64,000 nucleotides of DNA from assembly GCF_009936045.1 (NCBI RefSeq), contig NZ_QWEQ01000018.1, positions 47,077 to 111,076 of the forward strand, written 5' to 3'. Positions 17,453 through 26,455 of this stretch are shown piece after piece (position 1 is the stretch's first letter; every line of letters begins with the position of its first letter). A program made the position numbers and the translations under genes. Source of the DNA: Emergencia sp. 1XD21-10. GTDB taxonomy: Bacteria; Bacillota; Clostridia; Peptostreptococcales; Anaerovoracaceae. The notes under the pieces are model-generated. The model saw only the letters and a list, made by a program, of their open reading frames with translations, ran no database searches and had not been told where the DNA came from.

Positions 17453-19930
17453 CTATTTTACAGCCCTTCTATCTCTAATTCGATATGGAATTCTCATCAA
17501 AGCAGCAACAAAGTAAAACCGTTTAAAATACTGATAAGGCTTCGGATCGTCGTCAGCTTTAATAAAGCAAATGTCTGCGCTATCCATCATCATTCTGCCC
17601 TCAGACAGACTCAAATCACTTCTTACATATTCCTCCAGCAGAATTTTTTCGCTGACAAATCGCTTTCCTGCTATATCAAGACTACAGTTCAAATTCAGTT
17701 CCTTACCCTTCAACAAATAATCTGCATACATCGCAGGAAGATTTACACCGCACCGGGTAAAGGCATGAATTGATGCCCCCGCACGAAAGTTCAGCTCTAC
17801 AAAATAGATATTTCCATCTGTTGTTTCAATAAGATCAATGTCAAATAAACCAGTGTAATTCAAGGAATCGACAAAAGCAATGCACTGCTCGACGATAGGC
17901 TGCAGAAGCGAATGAGAAACCGTTTCCCCCATTAACGCTACGCCTTTTCTCTCCCGGTGTCCGCCTGCTACAACCCTAAAAAGTCCCGGCGCTATAACGC
18001 CTGCCGCAGTACTCACCCCAAGCAGCGAATACTCCGCTTTAATTTCTGCAAAGGTTTCAACCAGAATTTCAAAATCAGACGATGCTGCGTACTCACGTAA
18101 AACACCGTTGAGTTCGTCCCTGTCCCTACATTTCATCATTTTTGCTTTAGTATCCTTTGAACTGACATTCGGCTTTATAAAACACGGATACACAATTGTT
18201 TCCGGAAGTTCAAACTGTCCGTTTCGGGATTTCACCAATACACTGTCAAGCACAGGTAACGAAAACGTAGCAGCAAGTTTCTTCTGCACAGCCTTGTTCA
18301 TCAGTTGGCTTAGCGCTCCGGCACAATCTGAAATATTAGGGAGTATATAATAAGGTTTCAGTTCTTCTAGGTTCTCATCTATAATTTGTGCAGTATAATC
18401 ATCTACCGGTATCAGAAGAGTTCTGCCATTTGACGCTGCAAGATCCGACAAACTGTGAAGAAGCCACGCCGGATTATCTCCGCTCACACATTGGTGAAAC
18501 TGTCTTACATACTTGCTGTAAATCTCCGGCTTCATTCTACTGAGCAGATTCATTACTTTCGGTTTCTTCTTATATACACGAAGGACATCTATCTGATATC
18601 CTTCCATTCCCAAATCTCGAGTCATCGTAAGGATATTGCCATAGTTTCTGCCTACTACCACAACAACAGGGTGTCTATCATCGGACTTTCTAGTATCCGC
18701 AATATCTTTTTCCTCCGTTTCTCTTTGCAAAAGATGTTTGACACGATGCTTCAATGCGCTTAAACGAATCCTTTTTTGAAAAATCTTTCCAGGTGCCGGA
18801 TCGTCTGTATTTGAAAGGAGCGTGTAATCAGCATTTTTTATACAGCGATGAAGTTCACGCTTTGTCATATAGCCATAAATATAATCCTCCCAGACAACCT
18901 TTTCATATACAAAGGTTTTTCCAAAGGAAGTAATCGTCTCATCCTCACTGCTGCGCTCTTCTCCTGTGATTTCCTTTACAAAAATCTCCGGCAGATTTAC
19001 ACCGTTTAAATAGTACGCAAAATTAGGCCCACCGCTGCGAAAGTTTACTTCGTTGAAATAAATCTTATCCCCGCAAAGGTTTAATTCCACATCAAACATC
19101 CCAACATAGTGACACTGTTTCATGAGCATTTTAACACGTTCCAGGGTTTCACCTAATATATCTGGCGGCAACATTCTGCCGGACATAGTAACGCCTCGCT
19201 CATACTCTGCTACCCTGATTTTTTCTATGATTCCCGGAATAATAACCTTTTGATCCAAACAGATACCGGACATGTCATATTCCTTATCAATATGCAGATA
19301 CTCCTGAATCAGCACAGATCGGTTACTGAAAAACTTTTTCATCTTCATCAGCTGCCCTTTTAATTGTGTTCTGTCCCAGCACACCATCATTTCTGTTTTG
19401 CGTCCAGAAACACTCTCAATAGGCTTCACAAAACAGGGATAAACCACGTCTTCAGGAATAATAACTGTCTCTTTCAGAGAAACCCTCCACGCCAAAGGTG
19501 TCAAAAGCCCTGCTTTTTTCGCTAGACTTTCCTGCATCGTCTTGTCCATCAAATCAACAATAGAACAATCAGAATCTCTTGTAGTATGCGGAATCAAAAA
19601 ATGTTTATCCAATACTCCGCGATTAGAATCCACCACAGATGCAGTAAAGTCATCTGCCGGAAAAAGAACCATTTTTTCCCCACAGCATTTTGCATACTCC
19701 ATCAGCACTTCCATCAACGATGCCCCAGTATCGCCCTGAATCTTAGGTGAAAGAACTTCTGTTGTTTTATTCAGATATTTGCTGCTAGAAATAATAACAG
19801 AACTTCCTTTTTTCTTCGTACTGGCAATCAAATCTACCCGATAGCCAGCAGCGCCCAAAGAACGAATAATGCCAAGTCCGGTAGAATAGTTTCTTGAAAG
19901 CACAATCACAAACGGTTTCAATTTACTCAA
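17453..19930 (-). CDS. Protein with two ATP-grasp modules
   Basis: 825 residues. Module one (about 1-405) opens KPFVIVLSRNYSTGLGIIRSLG and resembles modules one and two of the 1386-residue protein. Module two (about 425-825) opens HPVVVVVGRNYGNILTMTRDLG and resembles its third module. The metal-binding ends KIYFNEVNFRSGG and NIYFVELNFRAGAS are intact in both, so both may be active. The start is TTG, 6 nt after AAGGAG, downstream of a consensus promoter. It is the first gene of the surface-polymer operon. Module order suggests duplication of an ancestral two-module gene. Confidence 0.85.
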   Translation of the reverse strand: MSKLKPFVIVLSRNYSTGLGIIRSLGAAGYRVDLIASTKKKGSSVIISSSKYLNKTTEVLSPKIQGDTGASLMEVLMEYAKCCGEKMVLFPADDFTASVVDSNRGVLDKHFLIPHTTRDSDCSIVDLMDKTMQESLAKKAGLLTPLAWRVSLKETVIIPEDVVYPCFVKPIESVSGRKTEMMVCWDRTQLKGQLMKMKKFFSNRSVLIQEYLHIDKEYDMSGICLDQKVIIPGIIEKIRVAEYERGVTMSGRMLPPDILGETLERVKMLMKQCHYVGMFDVELNLCGDKIYFNEVNFRSGGPNFAYYLNGVNLPEIFVKEITGEERSSEDETITSFGKTFVYEKVVWEDYIYGYMTKRELHRCIKNADYTLLSNTDDPAPGKIFQKRIRLSALKHRVKHLLQRETEEKDIADTRKSDDRHPVVVVVGRNYGNILTMTRDLGMEGYQIDVLRVYKKKPKVMNLLSRMKPEIYSKYVRQFHQCVSGDNPAWLLHSLSDLAASNGRTLLIPVDDYTAQIIDENLEELKPYYILPNISDCAGALSQLMNKAVQKKLAATFSLPVLDSVLVKSRNGQFELPETIVYPCFIKPNVSSKDTKAKMMKCRDRDELNGVLREYAASSDFEILVETFAEIKAEYSLLGVSTAAGVIAPGLFRVVAGGHRERKGVALMGETVSHSLLQPIVEQCIAFVDSLNYTGLFDIDLIETTDGNIYFVELNFRAGASIHAFTRCGVNLPAMYADYLLKGKELNLNCSLDIAGKRFVSEKILLEEYVRSDLSLSEGRMMMDSADICFIKADDDPKPYQYFKRFYFVAALMRIPYRIRDRRAVK

Positions 19931-20035
19931 TATAATCTCCTTGACTGTAATATCTCAAAATAGTTTTTCCATCTGTTGTATATATATGTCATAATGTTTA
20001 AATTTCAATGATATTTTACATATTCTTGATACTCC

Positions 20036-20064
20036 ATTATATAACATCATGCAAAAAAAGTCAA
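20036..20064 (-). promoter_or_regulatory. Promoter of the ATP-grasp / CDP-glycerol operon
   Basis: Minus-strand -35 TTGACT (20059-20064), 17-bp spacer, -10 TATAAT (20036-20041), about 105 bp before the TTG start of the two-module ATP-grasp gene. Confidence 0.8.
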
Positions 20065-20111
20065 ACAGGTCAAAAGAACTGCTATGCAGTTTACAGAAAC
20101 ATCAGGGCTAT

Positions 20112-20160
20112 ATAAAAGGGTGTCGCATCATCTAAAAATAGAAGATTCTGCAACACCCAT
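20112..20160 (-). terminator. Terminator of the glucosaminidase gene
   Basis: Minus-strand stem starting GGGTGTTGCAGAATCT and closing with ATGATGCGACACCC, a loop of about 9 nt, then TTTTATAT. It lies about 45 bp after the stop and upstream of the next operon's promoter. Confidence 0.8.
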
Positions 20161-20205
20161 TTCTTTTCACGCAGAATATATTTACCTGCGTTCTTTCTAT
20201 TTGCA

Positions 20206-23055
20206 CTAACGATAAATGCGGTTCGCCTGATTGGACCACTTTGTGTAATACTTCATTCCGTTGATTACCCGAACTCCACGCACTTTGTAATAATATCTTG
20301 TACCATTTACAAGATTACTTGTATTCTTCAGTGTCCGTTTAGTTCCGTCCGTTGTAGTGTAAAGTGGCTTGCTACCGTAGCCGCCCGACTTTGTACTTTT
20401 GAAAATCTCAAAATAATCCACTTTATATCCATAGGATTTTTCCCAATTGATACGGATATAACCATCCCCCAGTTCCGAACTTGCTGTCAGAGTAGTTCCT
20501 TCTACACCATCTATGATATCCTGATTTGGATTCTCTGGGCTTTTATATATGCGGTTGGCTTCACTGGACCACTGGGTATAATATTTCGTTCCGTCGATTA
20601 CCCGAACTCCACGCACTCTATAGTAATACCTTGTGCCATTCACCAGATTGCTTGTGTTCTTCATCGTACGTTTAGTACCGTCTGTCGTGGTGTAAAGTGG
20701 TTTGCCATCGTAAATTCCTGATTTTGTGCTTTTAAAAATTTCAAAGTAATCCACTTTATACCCGTAGGATTTTTCCCAATTAATTCGAATATAACCGTCC
20801 CCCAGTTCCGAACTTGCTGTCAGACTAGTTCCTTCTACACCGTCTATGATATCCTGATTTGGATTCTCTGGGCTTTCCGGATTTTTATAAGTGCGGACGG
20901 TTTCATTAGACCACTTTGTATAATACTTCGTTCCATCAATTACCCGAACGCCACGCACTCTGTAGTAATACCTCGTATCACTTACTAAATTACTTGTGTT
21001 CTTCATCGTACGTTTGGTACCATCTGTCGTGGTATAAAGTGGTTTGCTGTCATAATTCTCCGACTTTGTACTTTTGAAAATTTCAAAGTAGTCTACCTTA
21101 TATCCATAAGATTTTTCCCAATTGATACGGATATAACCGTCTCCCAGTTCTGAACTTGCGGTCAGAGAGGTCCCCTCTACACCGTCTATGATATCCTGAT
21201 TTGGATTCTCTGAGAGAGACGAATCCTTGCTGACCGTCACATAGTAATTTTTTGTATATTTACCAGATGGAGATTTCACCTTAATCGTAATCTTATTGTC
21301 GCCTTCCTTCAGACTGTTCCCACTGATTGTCACAGTTGCATCATTATCATTTTTCATAGTCTTGATGGTCAATTTATCTACAGAAGCGCCTACCGTCGTC
21401 TTCACTGTATAGTTTGAAGTAAACCGGTTAAAACTTTTGGTAAATGACAGCTTTTGATCTCCTGCGGACACAGTAATGCTGTCTAAATAACAGTTATTAC
21501 TTGCCACACTGGGCTTTGCCGCAACTGTACTCGGCATACTCTTATAGACGGGAATCTCAAAAGTGAAAGATTCACTCAAAACACCGAAATCATAATAGTT
21601 ATTCTGAATTAAGGATGCCTGCGTTGCTGCCGAAAATATTGCTGTTGCATATTGATAAGTTCCGATTCCCGAAAGCCCGTTCATGATATTGTATCTTTCG
21701 TAGTAAGAAGTATACTGATTCCTTTCCAAAAAAGTACTGGCAATATAAATTGCGCCTCCTTTAACTGCTTTTTCCAAAGTATTCCAGGGCCGTAAATAAC
21801 TAGTGTCAGTCTTATTCACACCACCTGCCGCATAAACAAGCCCTTTGGTTGCTGCACTGCCGTCAGGACTGTCTACCGACCCAATATTATACACATTATA
21901 ACAGTTTTCAAAGGTTTTTCCACTGTATGTAAATTTATGTCCGTTTATCATAAAATCGCTGCTGCCTAGTTCCTGTCTTGTCTTAGTCGCCAGATATACA
22001 GGACTGATCACATACTTTTTCCCGTTATAAGTCTGCTCTGCGGCACTGATATAATACTTTGCCGCAGTTGACGGCAGTGCAGTAGTTGAAAGAATTTTTT
22101 TCACCAGAGATTCTGTCTGATAGGTAGGATCATAATTATTTGGCTCAAACATAAAAATACTGGATTCCGTCAGCCAGTTTCTAGGATCCATATAGTAAGC
22201 AACGCCCTCTTTGGAAGCTGACACCCACGAATCTCCATCTTTTCCGATATAAGTATGCTTATCAAAGTCATAATCTCCCTTTTGAACAGATTTAAATCCA
22301 TCCGAGAAATTTCTTGATACTAAATTCGCATTGGAATTTGCACATTGCTTATTCAGCGCTTCTTCCCATGTAAAGTCAACGTGTTTTGCGCGGAATTTCC
22401 AATTAGGGTGATTCACATGAAGTTTTCGAAGCATCGTCTTATAGCTTTCAGGAAAACCTTCTGACTCAAGCATTGCCTCAAACTGCGCATCGGTCAGTGC
22501 ACCGCCCCCAATACCTTCAGAGGGACTGTCCATATCTACATAGCTTGCAGATATGTAATAGTACGCATTATTATAATAGATTTTATACCAGGACGAGCCC
22601 GCAGCGGTCTCTGCTGCCAAAGCTACTTTCACCTGTGTCCCTTTTTCCACAGTTCCTTCACTGGAAAAATCCGTTCCCGGTCCTTTTCTATAATTAATCG
22701 TAGAAGTTGTCTTTCCCTCTCTATAAGAATAATTAACCGATGCCAAATCAGAACGAATATAACCGTCTCCGTAACTGCTGGAAATCTTGTACCAGATATC
22801 AGTCTTATTGCTACTTCCTGCAACTGTATACTTTTCTTTCTCTATATATACTGTGGATCGATATGGAATTGCTCCAACGATAGAGGAAGAAGTGGAATAA
22901 CTGCTGCGTATATTAACGCCGTCACTTTCTGTGATAGTCGCCGTCGCTTCCGGTACCGATACTCCGTAAGACTCGGAAGTTACAACAAAAAGACACGTCA
23001 CAGCAATGCACAACAAAAATAATACTGTTCTTGTAACATGGATTTTAATCGTCAT
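20206..23055 (-). CDS. Secreted N-acetylglucosaminidase with SH3b, cadherin-like and Fn3-like repeats
   Basis: 949 residues. A signal peptide (VLFLLCIAVTCLFVV, residues about 9-25) is followed by two SH3b domains (about 35-175), a glucosaminidase catalytic region (about 190-500, with YYMDPRNWLTESSIFMFEP and SIDSP-type loops), a cadherin-like beta-sandwich (about 525-610, DSITVSAGDQKLSF) and three tandem repeats (617-730, 731-841, 842-949) of Fn3-like character that begin NPNQDIIDGVEG. It probably cuts the glycan chains of peptidoglycan outside the cell during growth or separation. It lies beside the surface-polymer operon but is transcribed separately and has its own terminator. Confidence 0.88.
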   Translation of the reverse strand: MTIKIHVTRTVLFLLCIAVTCLFVVTSESYGVSVPEATATITESDGVNIRSSYSTSSSIVGAIPYRSTVYIEKEKYTVAGSSNKTDIWYKISSSYGDGYIRSDLASVNYSYREGKTTSTINYRKGPGTDFSSEGTVEKGTQVKVALAAETAAGSSWYKIYYNNAYYYISASYVDMDSPSEGIGGGALTDAQFEAMLESEGFPESYKTMLRKLHVNHPNWKFRAKHVDFTWEEALNKQCANSNANLVSRNFSDGFKSVQKGDYDFDKHTYIGKDGDSWVSASKEGVAYYMDPRNWLTESSIFMFEPNNYDPTYQTESLVKKILSTTALPSTAAKYYISAAEQTYNGKKYVISPVYLATKTRQELGSSDFMINGHKFTYSGKTFENCYNVYNIGSVDSPDGSAATKGLVYAAGGVNKTDTSYLRPWNTLEKAVKGGAIYIASTFLERNQYTSYYERYNIMNGLSGIGTYQYATAIFSAATQASLIQNNYYDFGVLSESFTFEIPVYKSMPSTVAAKPSVASNNCYLDSITVSAGDQKLSFTKSFNRFTSNYTVKTTVGASVDKLTIKTMKNDNDATVTISGNSLKEGDNKITIKVKSPSGKYTKNYYVTVSKDSSLSENPNQDIIDGVEGTSLTASSELGDGYIRINWEKSYGYKVDYFEIFKSTKSENYDSKPLYTTTDGTKRTMKNTSNLVSDTRYYYRVRGVRVIDGTKYYTKWSNETVRTYKNPESPENPNQDIIDGVEGTSLTASSELGDGYIRINWEKSYGYKVDYFEIFKSTKSGIYDGKPLYTTTDGTKRTMKNTSNLVNGTRYYYRVRGVRVIDGTKYYTQWSSEANRIYKSPENPNQDIIDGVEGTTLTASSELGDGYIRINWEKSYGYKVDYFEIFKSTKSGGYGSKPLYTTTDGTKRTLKNTSNLVNGTRYYYKVRGVRVINGMKYYTKWSNQANRIYR
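20209..21207 (-). repeat. Three tandem 108-114-codon repeats in the glucosaminidase
   Basis: Units at 20866-21207, 20533-20865 and 20209-20532 encode 114, 111 and 108 residues that differ at only a few positions. They are also very similar at DNA level, so copy number could change by slippage or recombination. Confidence 0.9.
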
Positions 23056-23153
23056 AGACTCTTGCCTCCTATTATTTAGTAGAAAGGGTTCGATATATCT
23101 ACTATTTCATAATTCAGTAAATCTCATTAGCTTATGATTCTTCAGTGCTACTT

Positions 23154-23348
23154 TTACATTTTATAGAATTCATAGCAATGGGGTTCTTTCAAAATACGAT
23201 TGGAACCATAACTGCGTCCAGTATACCATAGTTCGACTTCTTTTTCAAATGTATAAAAAAGGTTATAGTCTGCTGATAACTCCCCATAGCGTTTCCCCAA
23301 TGCTTCTCCGCTGGTGACGCGCCCCAGCAAATCATAACTACCCTTCAA
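23154..23348 (-). other. Short open frame beside the IS200 remnant (gene fragment?)
   Basis: 64 codons from a TTG, open upstream into the IS200 end, reading DLLGRVTSGEALGKRYGELSADYNLFYTFEKEV with many aromatic residues. I do not recognise it. It has no clear ribosome site. It may be the 3' end of a gene cut by the IS200 insertion. The rest of 23056-23470 holds the IS200 right end and nothing else I can identify. Confidence 0.3.
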
Positions 23349-23387
23349 AAGGGTGGTTTGCTCTAGGACTATAGCCCTTCACTACAG

Positions 23388-23409
23388 GCTAGCATCCCAA
23401 AGTGCTAGC
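23388..23409. mobile_element. Subterminal hairpin of the IS200-type element
   Basis: GCTAGCA (23388-23394) and TGCTAGC (23403-23409) form a 7-bp stem with an 8-nt loop, downstream of the tnpA 3' end. IS200/IS605 elements have such hairpins at their ends instead of inverted repeats. The exact end of the element was not determined. Confidence 0.5.
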
Positions 23410-23470
23410 TTTCACTTTGTTCAAGCTACATTGCCGTTGCCTCTTTAGCCACCCCACAAAGGGGTTTTCT

Positions 23471-23644
23471 TTATTTTGTAAATGGGTCGTTATACTCTTT
23501 CACGCTCAGTTTGTCAATCGCCTGATCATGTTTTTCTTGCTCTCTGACATATTTTCAGATTGTTTCCTCGTTCAATCCAACTGCAAGTTGATTACAAATG
23601 TACTCCGCAATTCGTTCTGTGTTTTTTCCTGCGGTATCAACATA
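23471..23644 (-). pseudogene. tnpA: IS200-type transposase tnpA, 3' fragment
   Basis: Reads YVDTAGKNTERIAEYICNQLAVG and, after an in-frame TGA (23555-23557), KYVREQEKHDQAIDKL and VKEYNDPFTK. This is the C-terminus of Y1 transposases; the nucleophile is expected to be the Tyr of EYICNQ. The 5' part lies at 47038-47373 beyond the ICE. Joining 23644 to 47038 gives the family sequence WCKGYYVDTAG. The TGA would end the rejoined protein at about 141 residues. Confidence 0.88.
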
Positions 23645-23645
23645 T

Positions 23646-23680
23646 GGGCGTTATATATTAGGAAAACAAGCAAACGGAAT
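23646..23680 (+). repeat. ICE left terminal inverted repeat
   Basis: Reading inward: GGGC, two bases, TATA, one base, ATTAGGAAAAC, then a GCAAA-rich stretch. It matches the right end read inward on the other strand. Confidence 0.75.
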
Positions 23681-23697
23681 TGTTTTAGGTTAGGGGG

Positions 23698-25395
23698 TCA
23701 GCCTGCGGCCCCCGTAACCATAGGGGAATTGAGCTCGATATATTCTGCTATACGGCGGAACTCATCAGCGTATTTGAATTTCACGCTGATATTGCCGCCC
23801 TCGTAAACCTTAATGTGGTCGATCAGCTCGCCTAAAATTTCCCGTGTCAGCTTATCAATGTTCCGGTATTTGAGAAATGCGGTAAGGCATGGGCTTTCCG
23901 CATCCACACCATTTTCCAGTTGCTCCTGCTCCGCCGTCAGCGTTTGCATAATGCGTGTGAGGGCCTCAAACTGCTGTTCATAGTCCTCGCTCATGTGCCG
24001 GTAATCGTTGCGGGTAATTTCCCCGTCTTTCCAGTCTTGATAAAGGGCCTGCTTGTATCGCATGATTTTAGCAAGCTCTTTTTCTTTTGCGGCAATGGTA
24101 TCTTCCAGCCGCTTTGACTTGCTCTTTTTCAGAGGTGCGGAGTTGATACGGGCAACAAACTCGGAATAAGTAAGTGCCAGATGCACCTGTTGCTGGATCG
24201 CAAACAGCACTCCAGCCTCAAGTCGGTCACTTTTAATCGAGTGCATAGTGCAAGCCTTTTTTGACAGGCTTTTATAAGTCCCGCATTGATAATATACATA
24301 AATCCCTTTGGATGCGATCCGGGACATCGCCCGGCCACAGTCGGCACATTTCAGAAAACCACTGAACAGGTAAAGCTGTTTAGCTTTTGGAGCGGTGCGG
24401 GTATCCCGTTTGAGCAGGCTCTGCACCTTTGCAAAGGTTTCCCGGTCTATAATGGCCTCATGGGTATTCTCCACGATAAACCATTCTTCCTCCGGCACCT
24501 TTTCTTGAATGTGGATTTTATAGCTTTTCACCCGCTGGCGGCCTTGTACCATATCCCCCACATAAACACGATTTTTTAAGATTGTGTCTATGGTGATTGT
24601 ACTCCACATAGGATTGCCCTGGGCGTTGGGGGCGTTGTACTTGAGCCCCTGCTGTTGCTTATAGGCTGTGGGACAAAGTGTCCCGTGGTCGTTCAAGTAA
24701 TAGGTGATCCCCCGTTTGTTCATACCGGACAGAAACAACGCAAAAATGCTTTTTACCACTTCGGCGGCCTCGGGATCAACCAACAAGGCGTGTTTGTCAT
24801 TCGGGTCTTTCACATAGCCATAGGGGGCATACGAACCGATAAACTCACCGTTGCGGCGTTTCATATCAAATACCTGCCGGATTTTCTTTGAGGTCTGATA
24901 GCAGTATTGATCGTTCATTACATTCGTGATCGGCACGATAATGTTTGATACGCTGTCCGGGTTGCGGTAGCTGTCCACACCCTCCGCCAAGCTGATAAAC
25001 CGTACATTCAGCCGGACAAACAGATTTTCAATCAAGTTCCCGGCATCGGTATAGTTACGGGAGAGGCGGGACAGGTCTTTGACAATCACGCAGTTGATCC
25101 TGCCGCTATACACATCGGCCAGGAGCCGCTGGAAATCTTCACGGTCAGTATCCGTCCCGGTTTTGCCGTCATCCACATATACATCCTGCTCGGTTCCGTC
25201 ATAGAACTCGTCCAGATGGGTCTGGTGGTATTGCTCCAAAAGCCGCCTCTGGTTGATAACGCTGTTGCTTTCGTCCCGGCCACGGAGTAAATCTTCTTTG
25301 GAGAGCCGGATATATTTACCCAGCCTCCAGCGCATCGCATTGTATGAAGTAGGGGCACTGGCGCTTATTGTCCCCCGGTTTGCTGTTCTTGCCAT
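23698..25395 (-). CDS. Large serine recombinase (TnpX/TndX class)
   Basis: 565 residues. The resolvase catalytic domain (about 25-170) has the nucleophilic Ser in YIRLSKED and the arginine motif IVKDLSRLSRN. The recombinase domain (about 190-310) is followed by a zinc ribbon CADCG...YYQCGTYKSLSKKAC (about 345-385), a coiled coil (about 410-490) and a DUF4368-like tail. It should excise and integrate the ICE through a 2-bp staggered cut; the TA repeats at the junctions fit this. Its stop lies 53 bp from the left end. One copy of the ICE palindrome (24670-24684) lies in the coding sequence for HGTLCPTA. Confidence 0.93.
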   Translation of the reverse strand: MARTANRGTISASAPTSYNAMRWRLGKYIRLSKEDLLRGRDESNSVINQRRLLEQYHQTHLDEFYDGTEQDVYVDDGKTGTDTDREDFQRLLADVYSGRINCVIVKDLSRLSRNYTDAGNLIENLFVRLNVRFISLAEGVDSYRNPDSVSNIIVPITNVMNDQYCYQTSKKIRQVFDMKRRNGEFIGSYAPYGYVKDPNDKHALLVDPEAAEVVKSIFALFLSGMNKRGITYYLNDHGTLCPTAYKQQQGLKYNAPNAQGNPMWSTITIDTILKNRVYVGDMVQGRQRVKSYKIHIQEKVPEEEWFIVENTHEAIIDRETFAKVQSLLKRDTRTAPKAKQLYLFSGFLKCADCGRAMSRIASKGIYVYYQCGTYKSLSKKACTMHSIKSDRLEAGVLFAIQQQVHLALTYSEFVARINSAPLKKSKSKRLEDTIAAKEKELAKIMRYKQALYQDWKDGEITRNDYRHMSEDYEQQFEALTRIMQTLTAEQEQLENGVDAESPCLTAFLKYRNIDKLTREILGELIDHIKVYEGGNISVKFKYADEFRRIAEYIELNSPMVTGAAG

Positions 25396-25511
25396 TTGTC
25401 CTCCTTCCCTATCACATTACATCTATATTATACCTCTGCTGGGGAGGGACAACAAGGATGCCTTTGTATGGGACACTTTGTCTCGAAGTTGCAGAGGGGC
25501 CGAAGTCGAAG

Positions 25512-25778
25512 TTACAGCCCGCTTTTCTGCCGGAGAAAAAATGCGGTGAGCAGTTCCTGGAGGGAGGGCCCCTCGTCCGCAAACTCCAGCTTAATCACCA
25601 TATCGCCCAAACGGAAACAATACGGATTTTTGAAATGCTCCAACATCCGCTGGGCCCGGGTTTCCTTGGGGAGCATCGGATCGAAAGTAAAACCGCTTGC
25701 GTCTGCAAGGGTTTCCTTATCTACTGCGCCGATGTCAACGCTTTTCATTTGTTCAATTTCCTGTGCAGTTAATCTCAC
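25512..25778 (-). CDS. Small ICE protein of unknown function (88 aa)
   Basis: Starts at GTG behind AGGAGG. It reads MRLTAQEIEQMKSVDIGAVD..., with a predicted mixed helical fold and a conserved-looking LVIKLEF-type strand (GDMVIKLEFADEG). Similar small proteins sit next to recombinases in related ICEs. A palindrome copy lies on each side. No function can be assigned. Confidence 0.65.
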   Translation of the reverse strand: MRLTAQEIEQMKSVDIGAVDKETLADASGFTFDPMLPKETRAQRMLEHFKNPYCFRLGDMVIKLEFADEGPSLQELLTAFFLRQKSGL

Positions 25779-25905
25779 GGTAAAACCTCCTCTTCCAAAA
25801 CAGGGTTAAATCGCCTCCCGCTCATAGTGGGGAAACGCAAGAGGGCAGCACCCAAAAGGTGCCGCCCTCTTGCCTCGCTCCACCTCGGGACATTTTGTCT
25901 CGAAG

Positions 25906-26109
25906 TCAATAGGAGCTTTTCTGATAATGGGCCTCGGCCTCATCCAGAGATACAAAGTCGAACAGCTCATAGAGCTCGGCCATGATACGGCGGATGTCCT
26001 GGTCGGCAAAGCCGCAGTTTTCCATCGCCATAATGACATAGCCACGGCAAGCGCCGTTGCTCCACGGTTCAGATAACAGGGCCGCCAATTCTGCGGGATC
26101 GTAACTCAT
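25906..26109 (-). CDS. Small acidic ICE protein (67 aa)
   Basis: MSYDPAELAALLSEPWSNG... with a GYVIMAMENCGFADQDIRRIM helix pair. It is acidic and helical with a plausible GAGG ribosome site. Position between the sigma-like gene and the recombinase is conserved in such elements, suggesting a role in excision control. Function unknown. Confidence 0.55.
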   Translation of the reverse strand: MSYDPAELAALLSEPWSNGACRGYVIMAMENCGFADQDIRRIMAELYELFDFVSLDEAEAHYQKSSY

Positions 26110-26455
26110 AGACTGTACCTCGCTTTCCTAAAATTGAGGGAACGCCGCCCTCATTTTCTTGACCCGTCCAAAGACAGCTTTATTCGGAGCGGCGCTCCCA
26201 CACAGACAAGAGGGCGGCCCGGAGGGACAGGCGGCCAGCCTGTCCTGCGGCGGATCGTGGCCCTGGGGTTGGCCCGCCCCATTTGCGGCGCTGGTGTTGT
26301 TCGCTCGTTCCTCTGTGGAGAAAGTCACAGCGCACCCGCCGCCCGGCTCCCCGTATGTTGCTCGGGGCCGCTCCTGTTGTTCTGCAGAGAAAGATAACCT
26401 CCTCTCATAAACCGAGACATTTTTTCATCATTTCCAAGTGGGCAAAATGAAAAAA
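26110..26455. other. GC-rich interval without a sure gene
   Basis: One 66-codon minus frame (26128-26328, GTG start, reading TFSTEERANNTSAANGAGQ) is present. Its composition is low in hydrophobics and its ribosome site is weak, so it is doubtful. I see no strong terminator. Confidence 0.3.

Noticed and set aside
24670..24684. Palindrome copy in the recombinase as a regulatory site
   Set aside because: It is fully coding (HGTLCPTA) and may be coincidence; counted but not treated as functional.
26128..26328. 66-codon frame as a real gene
   Set aside because: GTG start without a good ribosome site, low-complexity composition; kept only as a note on the interval.
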